From contig OY986965.1 in NCBI GenBank assembly GCA_963920575.1, positions 31,428,007 through 31,492,006 on the forward strand: a stretch of DNA of 64,000 nucleotides, read 5' to 3'. Source of the DNA: Narthecium ossifragum. Its lineage: Eukaryota; Streptophyta; Magnoliopsida; Dioscoreales; Nartheciaceae. Positions 23,044 to 35,193 of this stretch are shown piece by piece. The first letter of the stretch is position 1. The number at the start of each line of letters is the position of its first letter. The position numbers were made by a program, and so were the translations under genes. The notes below the pieces were generated by a model. That model was not told the origin of the DNA. It saw only the letters and a list, made by a program, of their open reading frames with translations, and did no database searches.

Positions 23044-26000
23044 ATGGAAACCCTCGCCATCTCATCCCGTCTCCGCCCCCGCCCCCGCCCCACGAGTCTC
23101 CGCCGCGTAGCCCCACCGCCCCCATCCGCCTTTCTCTCTAGCCGCTGCGCCAACCTTAGGTTCCCCCGCGACCACCGCTCCTCCGCCTTTTCCATCAAAT
23201 GCTCCGCCATCCATGCTCCAAACGCACTCGAAGGTAGTTTTTTTAAAAAAAACGACGCCTTTATCTAGAGGTGAGGTGCGTGGGTCATAAGTTGGGACAC
23301 TGATGGGTGTTTGTTTTAATTCCTAGCTGACACCGATGGAGCGTCCGAGTTTAGAGAGGCCGCCAAGAATGGGAATTTGGTGCCGCTCTACCGCTGCATT
23401 TTCTGCGACCACCTGACTCCCGTGCTGGCCTACCGCTGTCTCGTGAAAGAGGATGATCGCGAAGCGCCCAGCTTCCTGTTCGAGTCCGTGGAACAGGCTG
23501 CCGGGGGATCCAATGTGGTATTCCTTTCTTCCTCCGTCCCTGCTTTATTAGGATTTCTTCAACTCTGAGACTGTGCCTAATTTTCTCCATATGGCATAAC
23601 CTTCTGTGATTAGGGTCGGTATAGTGTTGTGGGAGCTCAGCCAGCAATGGAGATCGTGGCGAAGGAGCACACGGTGGTCATCATGGACCACGAGGAAGGC
23701 CATAGGAAAGAGGAGTCCGTGGAGGACCCTATGGAAGTACCTCGGAGGATCATGGAGGGCTGGAGCCCACAGTGTATTGGCGAGCTTCCTGAAGTTTTTA
23801 CTGGTAAAACACGTATCCTCTTTTTCTTGTGGTTTAGATAATTGGTAACTATGTCTTGAGGTTCATAAACTTGATCTTTTAAAAGTTGAGGTTCTATAGT
23901 TTTGACTATGAGAGAATAACTGAATTTGTGATGATTATTCTCATAGCCATAACTGATAGATATGATATATTGAAATCTTTAAATGCGGGATACATCTCCA
24001 CTTGATAACTCAATTTCTGGAGTTTGATCTTTGTCTTATTCGAACGTTTTGGTGTGAACGTGTGCCACTTCTTTTCGGGATAGAGTTGATAATTCTTGCA
24101 TAACTTATTTAATTCAAGAAGTTCATCTAGTGCTATGCTCTAGTGCTTGAAAGATGAAACTGTTCGACCTCAGTGATTGTGTGAATGCTTTCAAGGATAT
24201 ATTGGGATGGCTCTTGTGGGTGGCTTTTCTTTTAGTTCAATGGATGCTCAAGGATTTGAGAATACTCTAACACTCTTGTGGAATTCTTGTTTGCACTCAA
24301 ACTTGTATATTTTTGTTTCTTTTCTCTGCAGGTGGATGGGTTGGGTATTTTTCGTATGACACTGTCCGATATGTGGAAAAGAAGAAACTTCCCTTCTCCA
24401 GTTCTCCTGAGGATGATAGGAACCTTCCAGATGTCCACTTAGGTCTATACAATGATGTCATAGTGTTTGATCATGTGGAAAAGGTTTGCTCTGCCGCTTT
24501 CGACACACACTCTTAAGGTTTCACATGTGAAACACGTTAATCCAAGTTTTTGACATCAAATCATGAGACGGAGTTAATGGGAAATATCATGTGATAGGCA
24601 GACATGTTTGTCTTGAAACGGCATACGGGGTCATAAATCCCTCAAGGAGTTATGAAGATGCAAGTGCAGAAAAAGACTAAGCAAACTTAGTAATAGTTGA
24701 AATCTTCGATTTTTACTCTAAGTAGATTTCAGAAGCCTTACTTTATCAAGCACTCAAGTTTCTGCAAACCTTGAGAACAGGGATTCTACAGATGTTGCTT
24801 GAGGATAATTGCTTGGAGCCTTGGATTCTACAAAAAGCAAATAATTTCCTGGAGTAAAGGTTTGAGGAAATCCTGCCCGAAAGAACTCTCCCATGACAAT
24901 ATTGTAGTGTCAATTTGGACCATCTTCTTGCATCAGTTTGACATTTAAAAGTAGCTTCTATTGAATTTTACAAATAAAGGAACATTTCATTTATATGGAC
25001 TTGGTAATCCGAAGGAAACTCGTAATCATGTCACTAACTAATTCAGATATGGAGGCCATGAAGTCTGCCTGTTAATGTCGCTCAGGCTCTCTGTGCTGAT
25101 TTTTCTTCCATAGAATAACTTTCATTTACCAGCAAGTTGCGTATTTCTACGTGGTCTCTTCCTCTTTGCGTTTGAATAGGCCAAATCTGTTCAATCCCAG
25201 CGTGTCTGAATCACTAGATGTGTGCATCTCTTCTCTTTTTAGCTTTAAAGCAACCCATGTTTTTATTGAGTACAGAAATCTAAATTTTGTTTTTTCTTCT
25301 GCTTGCCTCAGAAAGCATATGTAATCCATTGGGTGCGCATAGACAGGTTCTCCTCCATCGAGAATGCCTACCATGATGGGAAGAAACGACTAGATGCATT
25401 GCTATCAAGGGTACAAACTAGTGATGTGTAAGGAACCCAAGTTTATCTGCTCAATTATTATCTTTTAATATATTATTTCCATCTTTGCATACAAAATTTA
25501 ATCAGCTTCTGATCTCCTTTTCTTAAAATAGTCCCAAGCTATCTGTTGGATCTGTTAATTTACATCCTCACCACTTTGGGGCTTCGTTGGAGATGTCCAC
25601 AATGACAAGTGAAGCATACAAGAAGGCTGTCCTACAAGCGAAGGAACATATTTTGGCTGGAGATATTTTCCAAATTGTCTTGAGCCAGCGTTTTGAACGG
25701 CGGACATTTGCAGATCCATTTGAAGTATACAGAGCATTAAGAATTGTGAATCCAAGCCCTTATATGGGTTATTTACAAGTAAGCCATCCTTTTTGCAACA
25801 TTTCATGGTTCCTGTTCTCATTTCTACTCAACTGTCCGCTGCTGCTATTGTACTCCAATGCAGGCTATCTATGAATTTTTTTCCTCGTTGTGCTTATAGT
25901 TTAACTTGGCAGCATCTTATATATCGGTACATGTTTGCAGGCGAGAGGATGTATTCTGGTGGCTTCAAGTCCTGAAATCCTTACTCATGTAAAGAACGTA

Positions 26001-28638
26001 AGTTAACACTCTTGAATTTTATTATTGACTTAGTTGACTGGTGTATTAGCGTGATGGTTGTATTTTGTTATTTGTATTGCTAAGGGGCTATGTTTTATGC
26101 TTATTATAGAAAGAGTAATTACGTATACGTGCATTTTGTGTTTTGTGCGGCATCCCACCGTCAGATGGTCTATATTGTTTGTCAATTACGACAATAAATA
26201 TGATTGATTCACCTCATATATTACTCTTGTTCTCTCCCCCCTTTGTTTTTGGAAGCATTTTTGTGGCGTTGAACTACAATGCTGGATATTAGTCAGCTTA
26301 AAGCTTAGAAAATCACGAGTCCTTATCTCACTTGACATAATTCGAAATGTCTAATGCTCTTATAGAGGCATCATAATTCTGATACAGCACCCTGATGAGG
26401 AGCAGCCAAATATCGCTAGATGCAATCATAAGGCTTCAAATGGGTGTTGTGGGTGGGTTCAGTTTGCCTCATACCACCATACCAATGGCTTGGATCTTTT
26501 TAATCCTATCCAACGGTCCAGATCTGTTTACATTTGAATCATAGTCAGCAGTTATTAATGATGTGGAGCATTGGATCTGATTCAAATGGATCCAGACCAT
26601 TGGTATGATGGTATGAGGGAAATAGTGGTATGAGACAAGGGGTCACTACATTCCACTCTTTTATGGATAGACAATAGTTGTTGGGAGAGTGTTGACTGAT
26701 TTGGCTCATCACAAGAGGCTATCTGGTTTATGTCTCATTATGCCTGTTAGATGACACTTCGACATTTCCATAACTTTTGTTTGAGATAAGATGCATGTAA
26801 CCTTGTAACGCCCGTTCTGAAGATAACATCAGCTCCATATTACATGTTTAATGGGTTATGCTAATCCGATGAAAGTTTAGTACATAGAGAGCTGTATTTC
26901 ATTCCAAATGTGGGTTGGTGTCTAAATCTGCCTCTCCCTTATATTTAACAGCGGAAGATTGTGAACCGTCCACTTGCTGGGACAGCTAGGAGAGGTCGCA
27001 CAGAGGAGGAGGATAATATGATCGAGCACCAGCTACTAAATGACGAAAAGCAATGTGCTGAGCATATCATGCTAGTTGATTTGGGGAGAAACGATGTTGG
27101 GAGGGTAAATCTCTTTCCTTTCTTCCCTAGGCCTGCTCGGTTCTCTATATGCATCTTCTAGCACCCACTCAGAATTAGTTAGTGCTTGTATAAGGGACGG
27201 TGTTTGTCTGAGTTTGGTATTTTAGTAGGCTAGTATCCTTCCCCTCCCATTTCTTGCTTTGCTTCAATTGCATATCACTAAACTTTCTCTAGTTTTTTTT
27301 TGAGTATTTATCATTTATTTTGTTTACTCATGTCTCATGTAATGTTATGTTGCATTATGTATTAGCTAATTGCATTATTCAAAATTCCTAATTTCTCTCA
27401 ATCCTTGGAAGGGTAATGTTGATTGTTATCTTTAAGACCGATATTTAATGGTGCATATTTACTTCTATATCAGGTTACTTCCACTAATACTTGTGGATTT
27501 TGTTTTGTTTATTTGCTATCCTTAACATTGCTTTTCTCCTGCCTGTCTTTTGAATATACTCTTTGCTACAGGTCTCCAAACCTGGCTCTGTAAAGGTGGA
27601 AAAGCTCATGAATATTGAAAGATACTCTCATGTTATGCACATCAGTTCCACGGTAGGCTTTTTTTTTTTCCTTCAAAACTTTAAGCTGGCTTGAATCATT
27701 TTGCTCAATCAAGTATATCGGGACCAATAATGTATTCAGAGCCAGAAAAGCCAATAGTGCCAGGCAGTTATGATGCCATGCTTAATATGATGAAGAGCAA
27801 CTAATGCTTTTTCTAGTTTTCTTTCTTTTTTGTTCTTTGAGGTTTCTTAATTGGAATATTGGATGTCTGGGAAGAAATCATGAGATGCTCTCTTTTATAT
27901 CTTTGATGGTGATAATTCTTTATCTGCTTATTCGTCTTGCAATGCTACATAATCCCTGGGTTTGATCATTGTTGCACATCCACTGTGTTATGGCTACACA
28001 AATTGTTAGATTAGTTATTGATGAATGTTGTGCTTGCACTTTTTGTTGAAACGTTTTGTGCTAATAAATTCTGATGTATGCCTGCGAGGATCCATGATGC
28101 ATTTCTTGTTGTCCTTTTTATTATATAGGTTACCGGAGAGCTGTTCGATCATCTCAGTTGCTGGGATGCATTGCGTGCTGCATTACCTGTTGGAACAGTT
28201 AGTGGAGCTCCCAAGGTGATGGTTTGACTACAATAATAATATACTTATTAGAGAGTCTTGGGTTTTGGATCACTCTGAATGCTGCTTCGTATGTTGTTCA
28301 AATTGTGGAATTACCAGGTAAAAGCCATGGAATTAATTGATGAGTTGGAAGTCACCAGACGTGGGCCATACAGCGGTGGATTTGGAGCAGTATCTTTTAC
28401 CGGTGACATGAACATTGCACTTACTCTCCGAAGTATCGTTTTTCCCACTGGCACTCTTTACAACTCAATGTACTCATACAAGAATATGAATAAGCGTAAA
28501 GAATGGGTGGCACACCTTCAAGCTGGAGCGGGCATCGTGGCTGACAGCTGCCCAGACGCTGAGCAGAGAGAATGCGAGAACAAGGCTGCCGCTCTTGCTC
28601 GTGCCATAGATATCGCTGAATCAACATTTCTTGAGTAA
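23044..28638 (+). CDS. ASA: Anthranilate synthase alpha subunit, chloroplastic, 594 aa, 11 exons
   Basis: Converts chorismate plus ammonia (from the beta subunit's glutaminase) to anthranilate, the first step of tryptophan synthesis, in plastids. Exons: 23044-23233, 23327-23517, 23614-23803, 24332-24483, 25312-25427, 25532-25778, 25941-25997, 26952-27104, 27572-27652, 28129-28215, 28318-28638; total 1785 bp, every junction in frame. ATG 23044 is in a strong context (gcgccATGG). An upstream in-frame codon at 22999 is less likely. Residues 1-60 are Arg/Ser/Pro-rich, a transit peptide. FESVE at 115-119 and [10 protein letters not shown] lie in the N-terminal domain where tryptophan feedback residues map. 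The chorismate-binding core shows [41 protein letters not shown] and [10 protein letters not shown], all intact. Length matches plant ASA1/ASA2; which paralogue cannot be told here. Intron 7 holds a MITE-like inverted repeat. Confidence 0.97.
26467..26618. repeat. MITE-like inverted repeat in intron 7 of anthranilate synthase
   Basis: CCTCATACCACCATACCAATGG, 22 bp (26467-26488), is repeated inverted at 26597-26618 with one mismatch. A further inverted CTCATACCAC lies just outside (26625-26635), so the element may extend a little to the right. A GATCC/GGATC inner pair also matches. No clear target duplication was found. Confidence 0.65.
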
Positions 28639-29299
28639 AATAAAATAGTCAGGCCTCGATACGTTTTGGTTTTTGGTTGGTTGGTTGTTTTGCTCGCTCA
28701 CCCCTCATCCAAATGCCTGTATTTGTTTTTTTTCTTCTAAATTATGAATAAAATAGTGACCGCAAAAGAGCAGTTATGGATTAAAAGAGGTTGGTTGTAC
28801 GATTCACTCACTGATGATTCTTTTATTACTTATCGAGTCTATGCTATGCGATGCTATGCATGGCCCCCTTTTTGCACATTCTGAGCGAGCATTTTATAGT
28901 GATCGATCGGGTCCCTGACCGCATTGTGCTTGCACTTTTTTATTTATTCGTTTGGCTCCTAGTCAACAAACATCCCGTCTGCATTCATCCAACCAGCAAT
29001 AGCATCATCCTCTTTCATTTATCTATCTATTTGTTATATAGGCTATCTCACGAGCGCTCACGTAATAGGGCAAGGTAAGCTAAGCTAGGCTAAGCTATAC
29101 ACACGTGGGGGGCCAAAGCCAATATATATACACCTGGGCCGAAGCCAATTTGCTATGTGTGTACATATATATAGCCATCATGGGCCGAAGCCCATCTATG
29201 ACACGATGTCAGAGGGACAGGTTTATCTTTCTCCCCTAATAAGTAATAACTAACTAACTAACTAATAGGAAAAAGAATAAACCGGCGAGAGAGGGGGGG
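28639..29299. other. Intergenic: ASA trailer and PH1 promoter
   Basis: T-rich ASA 3' region with aataaaat signals near 28640 and 28745. It is followed by a segment with three GGGCCGAAGCC-like words (29108-29195) and TATA-like tatatata stretches (29120-29175). These probably form the PH1 promoter. Confidence 0.45.
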
Positions 29300-29755
29300 A
29301 TGGAGAGCCTGTGGAATTACGTGTCCGGATCCGGCGGGACGGGGGCCGATACCGGAGGTGGGGTGGAGTTCTGGTCGAACCCGGAGCGGGCGGGGTGGCT
29401 CAACAAGCAGGGTGAGTACATCAAGACTTGGCGGCGGCGGTGGTTCGTGTTGAAGCAAGGGAAGCTCTTCTGGTTCAAGGAATCCCATGTCACCCGTGCA
29501 TCCGTCCCTCGGGGGGTCATCCCCGTGGCCTCCTGCATCACTGTGAAGGGCGCAGAGGACGTCCTCAACCGCCCCTTCGCCTTCGAGCTCTCCATCAGCC
29601 AGGAGACCATGTACTTCATCGCCGACTCCGACAAGGAGAAGGAGGAATGGATCAATTCCATCGGTCGATCCATCGTCCAACACTCCCGATCAGTTACCGA
29701 CTCCGAGGTCATCGATTACGACAGCAAGCATGCCGCCGCTTCCGATCGCGATTAG
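29300..29755 (+). CDS. PH1: Pleckstrin-homology domain protein, PH1-like, single exon, 151 aa
   Basis: Small phosphoinositide-binding protein of the Arabidopsis PH1 family, expected at endosomal or plasma membranes. The single exon starts MESLWNYV, the family's usual first residues, and ends SDRD. The PH domain spans about residues 28-130. RAGWLNKQGEYIKTWRRRWF contains the basic first and second beta strands that contact lipid phosphates, LFWFKE follows, and the C-terminal helix KEEWINSIGRSIV carries the invariant Trp. The N-terminus is Gly-rich. Coding GC is clearly higher than that of its neighbours, common for intronless monocot genes. Length agrees with the family (about 145-155 aa). An antisense frame of 141 codons is a by-product of the high GC. 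Confidence 0.93.
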   Translation: MESLWNYVSGSGGTGADTGGGVEFWSNPERAGWLNKQGEYIKTWRRRWFVLKQGKLFWFKESHVTRASVPRGVIPVASCITVKGAEDVLNRPFAFELSISQETMYFIADSDKEKEEWINSIGRSIVQHSRSVTDSEVIDYDSKHAAASDRD

Positions 29756-32035
29756 ATCCAATCTACGCATAATAGGTGCTCTGCCTACTGCTGCCAATTG
29801 TATCTTGTTGAGATGATGATCATCGTTTGCATAAAAATAAATTATGCACTTCCTTTTTCCAATTTCGTGGCGTTTCAGAAGATTATGTGCTGTATTAAGA
29901 TTTAGATTGAGGTAACTCTTTCTATGCTTATGTTGCGGTGCTTTTGGTAATAGGGTTTTGTCTTTCGATCTGACAAACTAGTTCACATGTGGTTTTATCT
30001 CTATCTAACTTTGGTGCTCTCTTTGCTTGTAAATTGTATTTATTCAGTAAGCTCATGCCAATGGACTTCTTTTTCTGCGTATACTAATCCTACAGTTGCA
30101 TTCCAATCGAGGCTTCAGCATGTAGGATTGTTGGATGAAGTCTTTTAGCAACCCAAAAGTTTCTTAGGATCTGTGGACTTCCATTTTTCTCCAGTGCTGC
30201 TATTTGCCTATATCAACATATTTCATTAAGTTTCCAGAAAAAAAGGCAATGTCATAGTATTGAGAAGAAAAGAAACTGGGATTCAAAGCCAATTGGACCC
30301 AATCAAAGAGTGCAAGGCATTCTCTGTGGGTGAATTGTGCTAAAGAACAGTTTGTTTGGTCTAAATACTCTTGACTCTTGATTATGTCCTATGAACTAAT
30401 TCTATATTGTAAATTCATGCACCAAAATGTATCTTCATAGGAGAAGGTGATGACCTTAAATAACGATGGGCTAGTTAAGACAAGGAAAGCCTAGGAAAAC
30501 TCACTTAAGGTTGGTTTGATAGCAGTGACTGTAATAGGCCAGGCCAATAGACCCAAATGGCCCAAATTTCTGTTGAAGTTGATCATTGTTTTCTGCTTCT
30601 TCTTTTTAAAAAAAAAACTGAATCCAAGAGAGATTCTTTTAGCTTCTCGTTGGTTTCAGGTTATTTAGCTTCTGTAGCATTTTTTAGGCAAAGCTTCGTT
30701 TGTTGGTGTTAATCTGTTAGATCTATCAAAAGAAAAGTCATTATTGTCATCCTGAAAGCACTAAACTAAATAAAATTCAGTCTTCAAGTTGGCTGACTTC
30801 TATTAAGCCTCTCAGGTTGATCTGCTAGTGATTAATGCTACTACATGTACCACCATTTTAGGGTAGATATTTTGTATATATTGTAATCCCTTCTGTGTTG
30901 TGTCTGAGAATATGTTAGAAGATGTTTTATGTTGTGGAGAAGAGGCAAGAATTCAAGTAACAAGTTAGGAAAATGGTTTAGATACTTGAATGTAGTTGCG
31001 GCGCCAAGGTAATTGAAAGGCAAGTGTAATGTTTTGGTTTAGTTCTGCACAGATGTCTTGTTAGATCTGATGTGTAGGCTATACATCCTTAGAGATCTGA
31101 ATGATGTTTAAAGTGTCAGTTAATGTTAAGCATTGGCTTCGAGGATCCTTTTCCTATTTTGGTTGCAGAAGATTAAATATTGACTTTAGGTTTGAGCTAG
31201 TGGATTTAGGTTCATTATGTAGATTGTCACAGAAAGCTGAGCTCAGGGACTAATTTGAGGAAGAAGTGATGAGTGTTTGGGGTCCAATTTTGATTTGAAT
31301 CTTGGATGCACTCCTATAGTGATTACAGGAAATTGGGGCACTTTTGTTGTGAAAACTATACATGTCACTCCCTCCGCGTTAACTCCTAAGGTAGAACCAA
31401 TCTCAGCTCGCCGCCCTGCCCAACTGGGTATTGTGAAGGGATGAGCCACCTTGAAGCATGTCTTCTGTAGGTTTTATTTCTGAAGAAAATTTTTTCATAC
31501 CTGACCTCCTATTCTCTATTTTTATGAAATTGATGTATATAAGTCTTTCATATGTTAGAATGAATGAAGATGTGCAACAAAGGAGATGGGTTCTCAGTTT
31601 GACGGTTCGACCAGGAGAACGTAATAGATGAAACCATTGCCCGGTGGAACGAACGTAATGGTCCCTTTTTTTTTTTATCTTGGTCGAGCTCATTCTAGTG
31701 CTGGCTGAATCACTTGCGTGCGCTGTCACGTCGTCGCGGAGTATAATGGAATGGAATGTAGACATTGATCGGGCGCATGGTGTTCAGTGCACATGTCATC
31801 ATATCGGTAGTTATATATTAATTGTTTAATCGAGTCTATTGGTATGATTTTATTAACGAACTTGATCAATCAACTGGTATATAATTATCAATTGAATCAT
31901 TGATATAAAACAAAAAAGGTAGTAAAATAACAATATGTTTTTTTAATGCTGTAGCCGTCGGGACGACGTAGCCGTTGGGACGACGTAGCCGTCGCGTTGG
32001 GGAAGGGAAAACCGAGGACCGGAGACATCGATGTT

Positions 32036-32039
<4 letters not shown>

Positions 32040-32084
<45 letters not shown>
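32040..32084. repeat. (CT)n microsatellite
   Basis: About 22 uninterrupted CT units. It lies in intergenic DNA. Confidence 0.95.
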
Positions 32085-32087
<3 letters not shown>

Positions 32088-32671
32088 CAGTGGCTGGACA
32101 TGGACATAGTAATTATTAATAATAGTGATTTATCCATCGGAGGATTCCACCAGATCAATCCAAATCCAAATCCAAATCCGTCCATGTTTGAATGAATGCC
32201 TATGGACTGGAAGTGACTACTGACTTAATAATGAGGTAGGTGGTCGTGTCTCATTAATTAATCGTCCTTATTATTTCATTTCGTCGGTGGATCTGTGATT
32301 GGCTTGAGTGAAATGTGCGCTTCTTATTTCATTGGCCGAGAAATTACCACCACACCACAGAAAATAGAAAAAAAGAGAAGAAAAGGCGCCAAATGCCACC
32401 CAGCTCACTCCAACCGTGATCCCCTCTGATGATCGTCCGATTCTCCAGAAGCGAGCTCATTTCCCAGCCACAGGCCCACAGCCACAGCCACAACACACAC
32501 ACACACATACACATGAACCAAAGCCACGTGTCAATAATCTTTTTCCTTCTTGGGATAGTGATGAACTGATGATGATGTGACTTGACTCTCACTGAGGAGG
32601 AGTAGGAGGAGACACAGAGGAAGAGAGACACAGAGACAGACAACATCAACGTTTGCCATCCAATTAATCCC

Positions 32672-32672
<1 letters not shown>

Positions 32673-32703
<31 letters not shown>
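32673..32703. repeat. (CT)n tract in the leader of the CBM20 gene
   Basis: About 15 CT units end 26 bases before the start codon. Such pyrimidine tracts are common in plant 5' leaders and core promoters. Confidence 0.85.
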
Positions 32704-32708
<5 letters not shown>

Positions 32709-32728
32709 CTCACCGCCCATCGGTGGCG

Positions 32729-35193
32729 ATGGATGCTGCGTTGTCGACCCATCTCTCCAGCGGCATCTTCGCCCCAACCACCACCAGCAACAGCAGAGCC
32801 AGAGCCATGTCTTTGTCCTCCCCCTGCTTCTTCTTGGTTCGACTCTATCATCATCAGGGTTCCAAGAAGACCTTCGGCCCCCTCCTCTCTCTGAAGCCGA
32901 TACGATCGCTTCCGTCTTTTTCTTCCTCTCTGTCGGAGGTACCAAACCCTTTTACTCTGTCTCTTGTCTCTTGTCTCTTGTCTCTAGGGTTTGTACGGTG
33001 AAAAAATACGTCTTCGTCTAGGAACCGCTATTGCGTCCAGCAGGTTTAGCCTTCTTCTTGATTCCTATCCTGATTGATTGCTTTGGAAATTTGTCAGCAT
33101 TTTTAGCTCGCGATTCTCCAGGATTCGTTGCCCCTTTTTTTTTGTCTTCTCTTCGATTTAAAGCTATATTTCCTATTATAGTTTTGATTTTTCTTTCTTC
33201 GCCCGCTGCCCGCCCCGCCTCGCCTCGCCTTTATGAATTTTGAACACTCTCTCTACTCTGTAGTTTGAAAGGCTTCCATATGCACCAACAAAGAGCATCC
33301 ATCCATGTGATTCTTTTGCTTGTTCAGAAAAAAGTTGTATGAGAATCTATCTTGGCGGTTGAAATTCATCATAATCTCTTGATAATTGGCAAATGCAGGC
33401 GGCAGATGCAGACAGTGCTGAGTCCTCCTCGGAGACTACGAGTACGTATGTCTAACTCAACTACCACTCTGCTCCGCTTCTTTGAATGTTCTCTTCTACG
33501 AACACATAAGTATTCTCTGCTCCGCTTCTTTGAATGCTCTCTTCTACTAACACATAAGTATTTCTCTACTCTGCTTCTTTGAATGCTCTCTTCTACTAAC
33601 ACATAAGTATTTTCTGCTCCTCACAGATCAACAGGGTACAGTGCATGTGAAATTTGTTTTGCAGAAGGCATGCTTGTTTGGTCAGCGCTTTTTTATCGTC
33701 GGTGATGATCCAATCTTGGGTCTTTGGGATCCGGCAAATGCAATTCCCTTGATTTGGTCTGATGGCCATGCCTGGACAGTGGAGCTGGTGAGTCAAAGAT
33801 ATCCAATACACGATCACGCTTGCAAGAATGGCTACATGCTTTCACGTGTGATTACTGAAAACTTCCTATCGTTGAACATTTTAGGATTTGCCTGTGGAAA
33901 AATCGATTCGGTTCAAGTTCATACTTCGATGTCTCTCGGGGGAAATCAGCTGGCAGCCTGGTCCTGATAGAATTCTGGAGACATGGGGCACAACTAAGAC
34001 TATAGTTCTTTCAGAAGACTGGGAGAGTGCAGAGAATCGGAAGTTATCAGAGGAGGAACTGGTACTGGCTCCGACAGAGGAAGTCCGCTCCTTAGATGAT
34101 GAAACTGGCAGCAATGAGAGAGCTGCTACTGATGAGACCAAGATGGACTTTACCGATGGGAAGCAGGAAGGCATGACTGAGGCGAACTCTGCTTTTAGCA
34201 AGGATATCGGGGGGCAGATAACCAGCTCTGAAGGAGATCTGGTGCTGGTCCCTGGTCTGACATCCACGTCTATTACGGCAATTGCATCAGTTTTCACAGA
34301 AGGCCTTACAACCAGTAAGATGTGTGATACTTCAGTTCCATACGCTGAAGAAATTCACAACTCACAGCAGGTAAATGCTTGATGAATCTTTGGCTCTTTG
34401 TTTTCTTTGTCTAACAGCTGTTCTTTATTTCCTTTAAACCATCCACTAATTTGAATGCTCCAAAAGCTGCAGTCATGGCCCATTTGAACTTAGGACTTCA
34501 TGGACTCTTCAATCTGCTTGCTGCCACTTTAATAAAGCTTTACTGAATGCCTGACAATAAGTAGAAAAGAGAATTCTCTGTGTGAATCTGCTCATATAGC
34601 GTTTGATCTAATTTCTACATTTCAAGCTGAAGATGGTTTGATCATGGAGAGCAAATAAACATGATTCTAGACTTCTAGTGAGTACAGTACATAAGCAGCA
34701 TAACGATTCTGAAGAGAACTACATTGTATGCTTTGTTGGATGATGGCACACACAGGGAGCGGTGACATATCAGGGAAAAAGAAACTTGAATAAACCTTCA
34801 AAAAAAGCATAAAAGGAAAGATATTGTGCATGAATTTTTTTTTGACATATTTCCTCTTTCCATTTAATCAATGAGCAGTTACAAGTTCATCAGGAAGAAC
34901 CTGAGGTAGCAGATGAAAATTTCCTCATAAGAAATGCCTCGGTCTCTCCAGGAAGCCTAGATCAGGAAGAACCTGAGGTATCAGATGAAAATTTTCTCGG
35001 AAGAAAAACCTCGCACTCTCCAGCAAGCATAGATGACAAGGAGGATGATTCTGCAGTATCTGCAGAAAACAAAATTTCTGAAGAATCTGACTCAACAATT
35101 GGTGTCGTGAGGAATGATATCCACTGGGGTCGTAAAGCCTTCCGCAATCTTCTTTCGAATTTGGGTTTCACCATGGATCAACCTTTAGCTTAA
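32729..35193 (+). CDS. CBM20 starch-binding-domain protein, 404 aa, five exons
   Basis: Exons 32729-32938, 33399-33441, 33627-33787, 33885-34370 and 34879-35193 give 1215 bp in frame. Residues 1-70 are Ser/Arg-rich without acids, a likely plastid transit peptide. About residues 88-185 form a CBM20 fold: [28 protein letters not shown] with the conserved Gly-Leu-Trp, DGHAWTVEL, and IRFKFILR leading to SWQPGPDR. These are the typical carbohydrate-binding strands and Trp positions. The C-terminal half is acidic, low-complexity and without a catalytic domain, so it is a binding or scaffold protein rather than an amylase. It resembles the uncharacterised 'carbohydrate-binding-like fold' family of plants. 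Exon 5 has a 24-codon tandem duplication. Starch or glucan binding in plastids is inferred. Confidence 0.85.
33467..33611. repeat. 48-bp pyrimidine-rich minisatellite, three units, at a 3' splice site
   Basis: Units at 33467-33514, 33515-33562 and 33564-33611 share ctctgctccgcttctttgaa and tctactaacacataagta. A truncated fourth start (tctgctcctcacag) forms the acceptor of CBM20 exon 3. Confidence 0.9.
34894..35037 (+). repeat. In-frame 72-bp tandem duplication in CBM20 exon 5
   Basis: Two adjacent 24-codon units both begin QEEPEV(A/S)DENFL and both have SP(G/A)S(L/I)D at the end. They have diverged at several positions, so the duplication is not very recent. Confidence 0.85.

Larger units (their letters stand above)
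29756..32728. other. Intergenic, 3 kb, no gene recognised
   Basis: PH1 trailer, then AT-rich sequence with no conserved coding motif. It contains a three-fold gccgtcgggacgacgta repeat (about 31952-31995), a (CT)n microsatellite (about 32040-32084), an (AC)n stretch (about 32492-32512) and a second (CT)n tract (about 32673-32703) immediately upstream of the next start codon. Confidence 0.5.

Noticed and set aside
29258..29712. Two antisense frames of 131 and 141 codons over the PH gene
   Set aside because: High-GC shadows of the PH exon.
32531..32945. Minus-strand frames around the CBM20 start
   Set aside because: Driven by the CT repeat read as Arg-Glu; antisense to exon 1.
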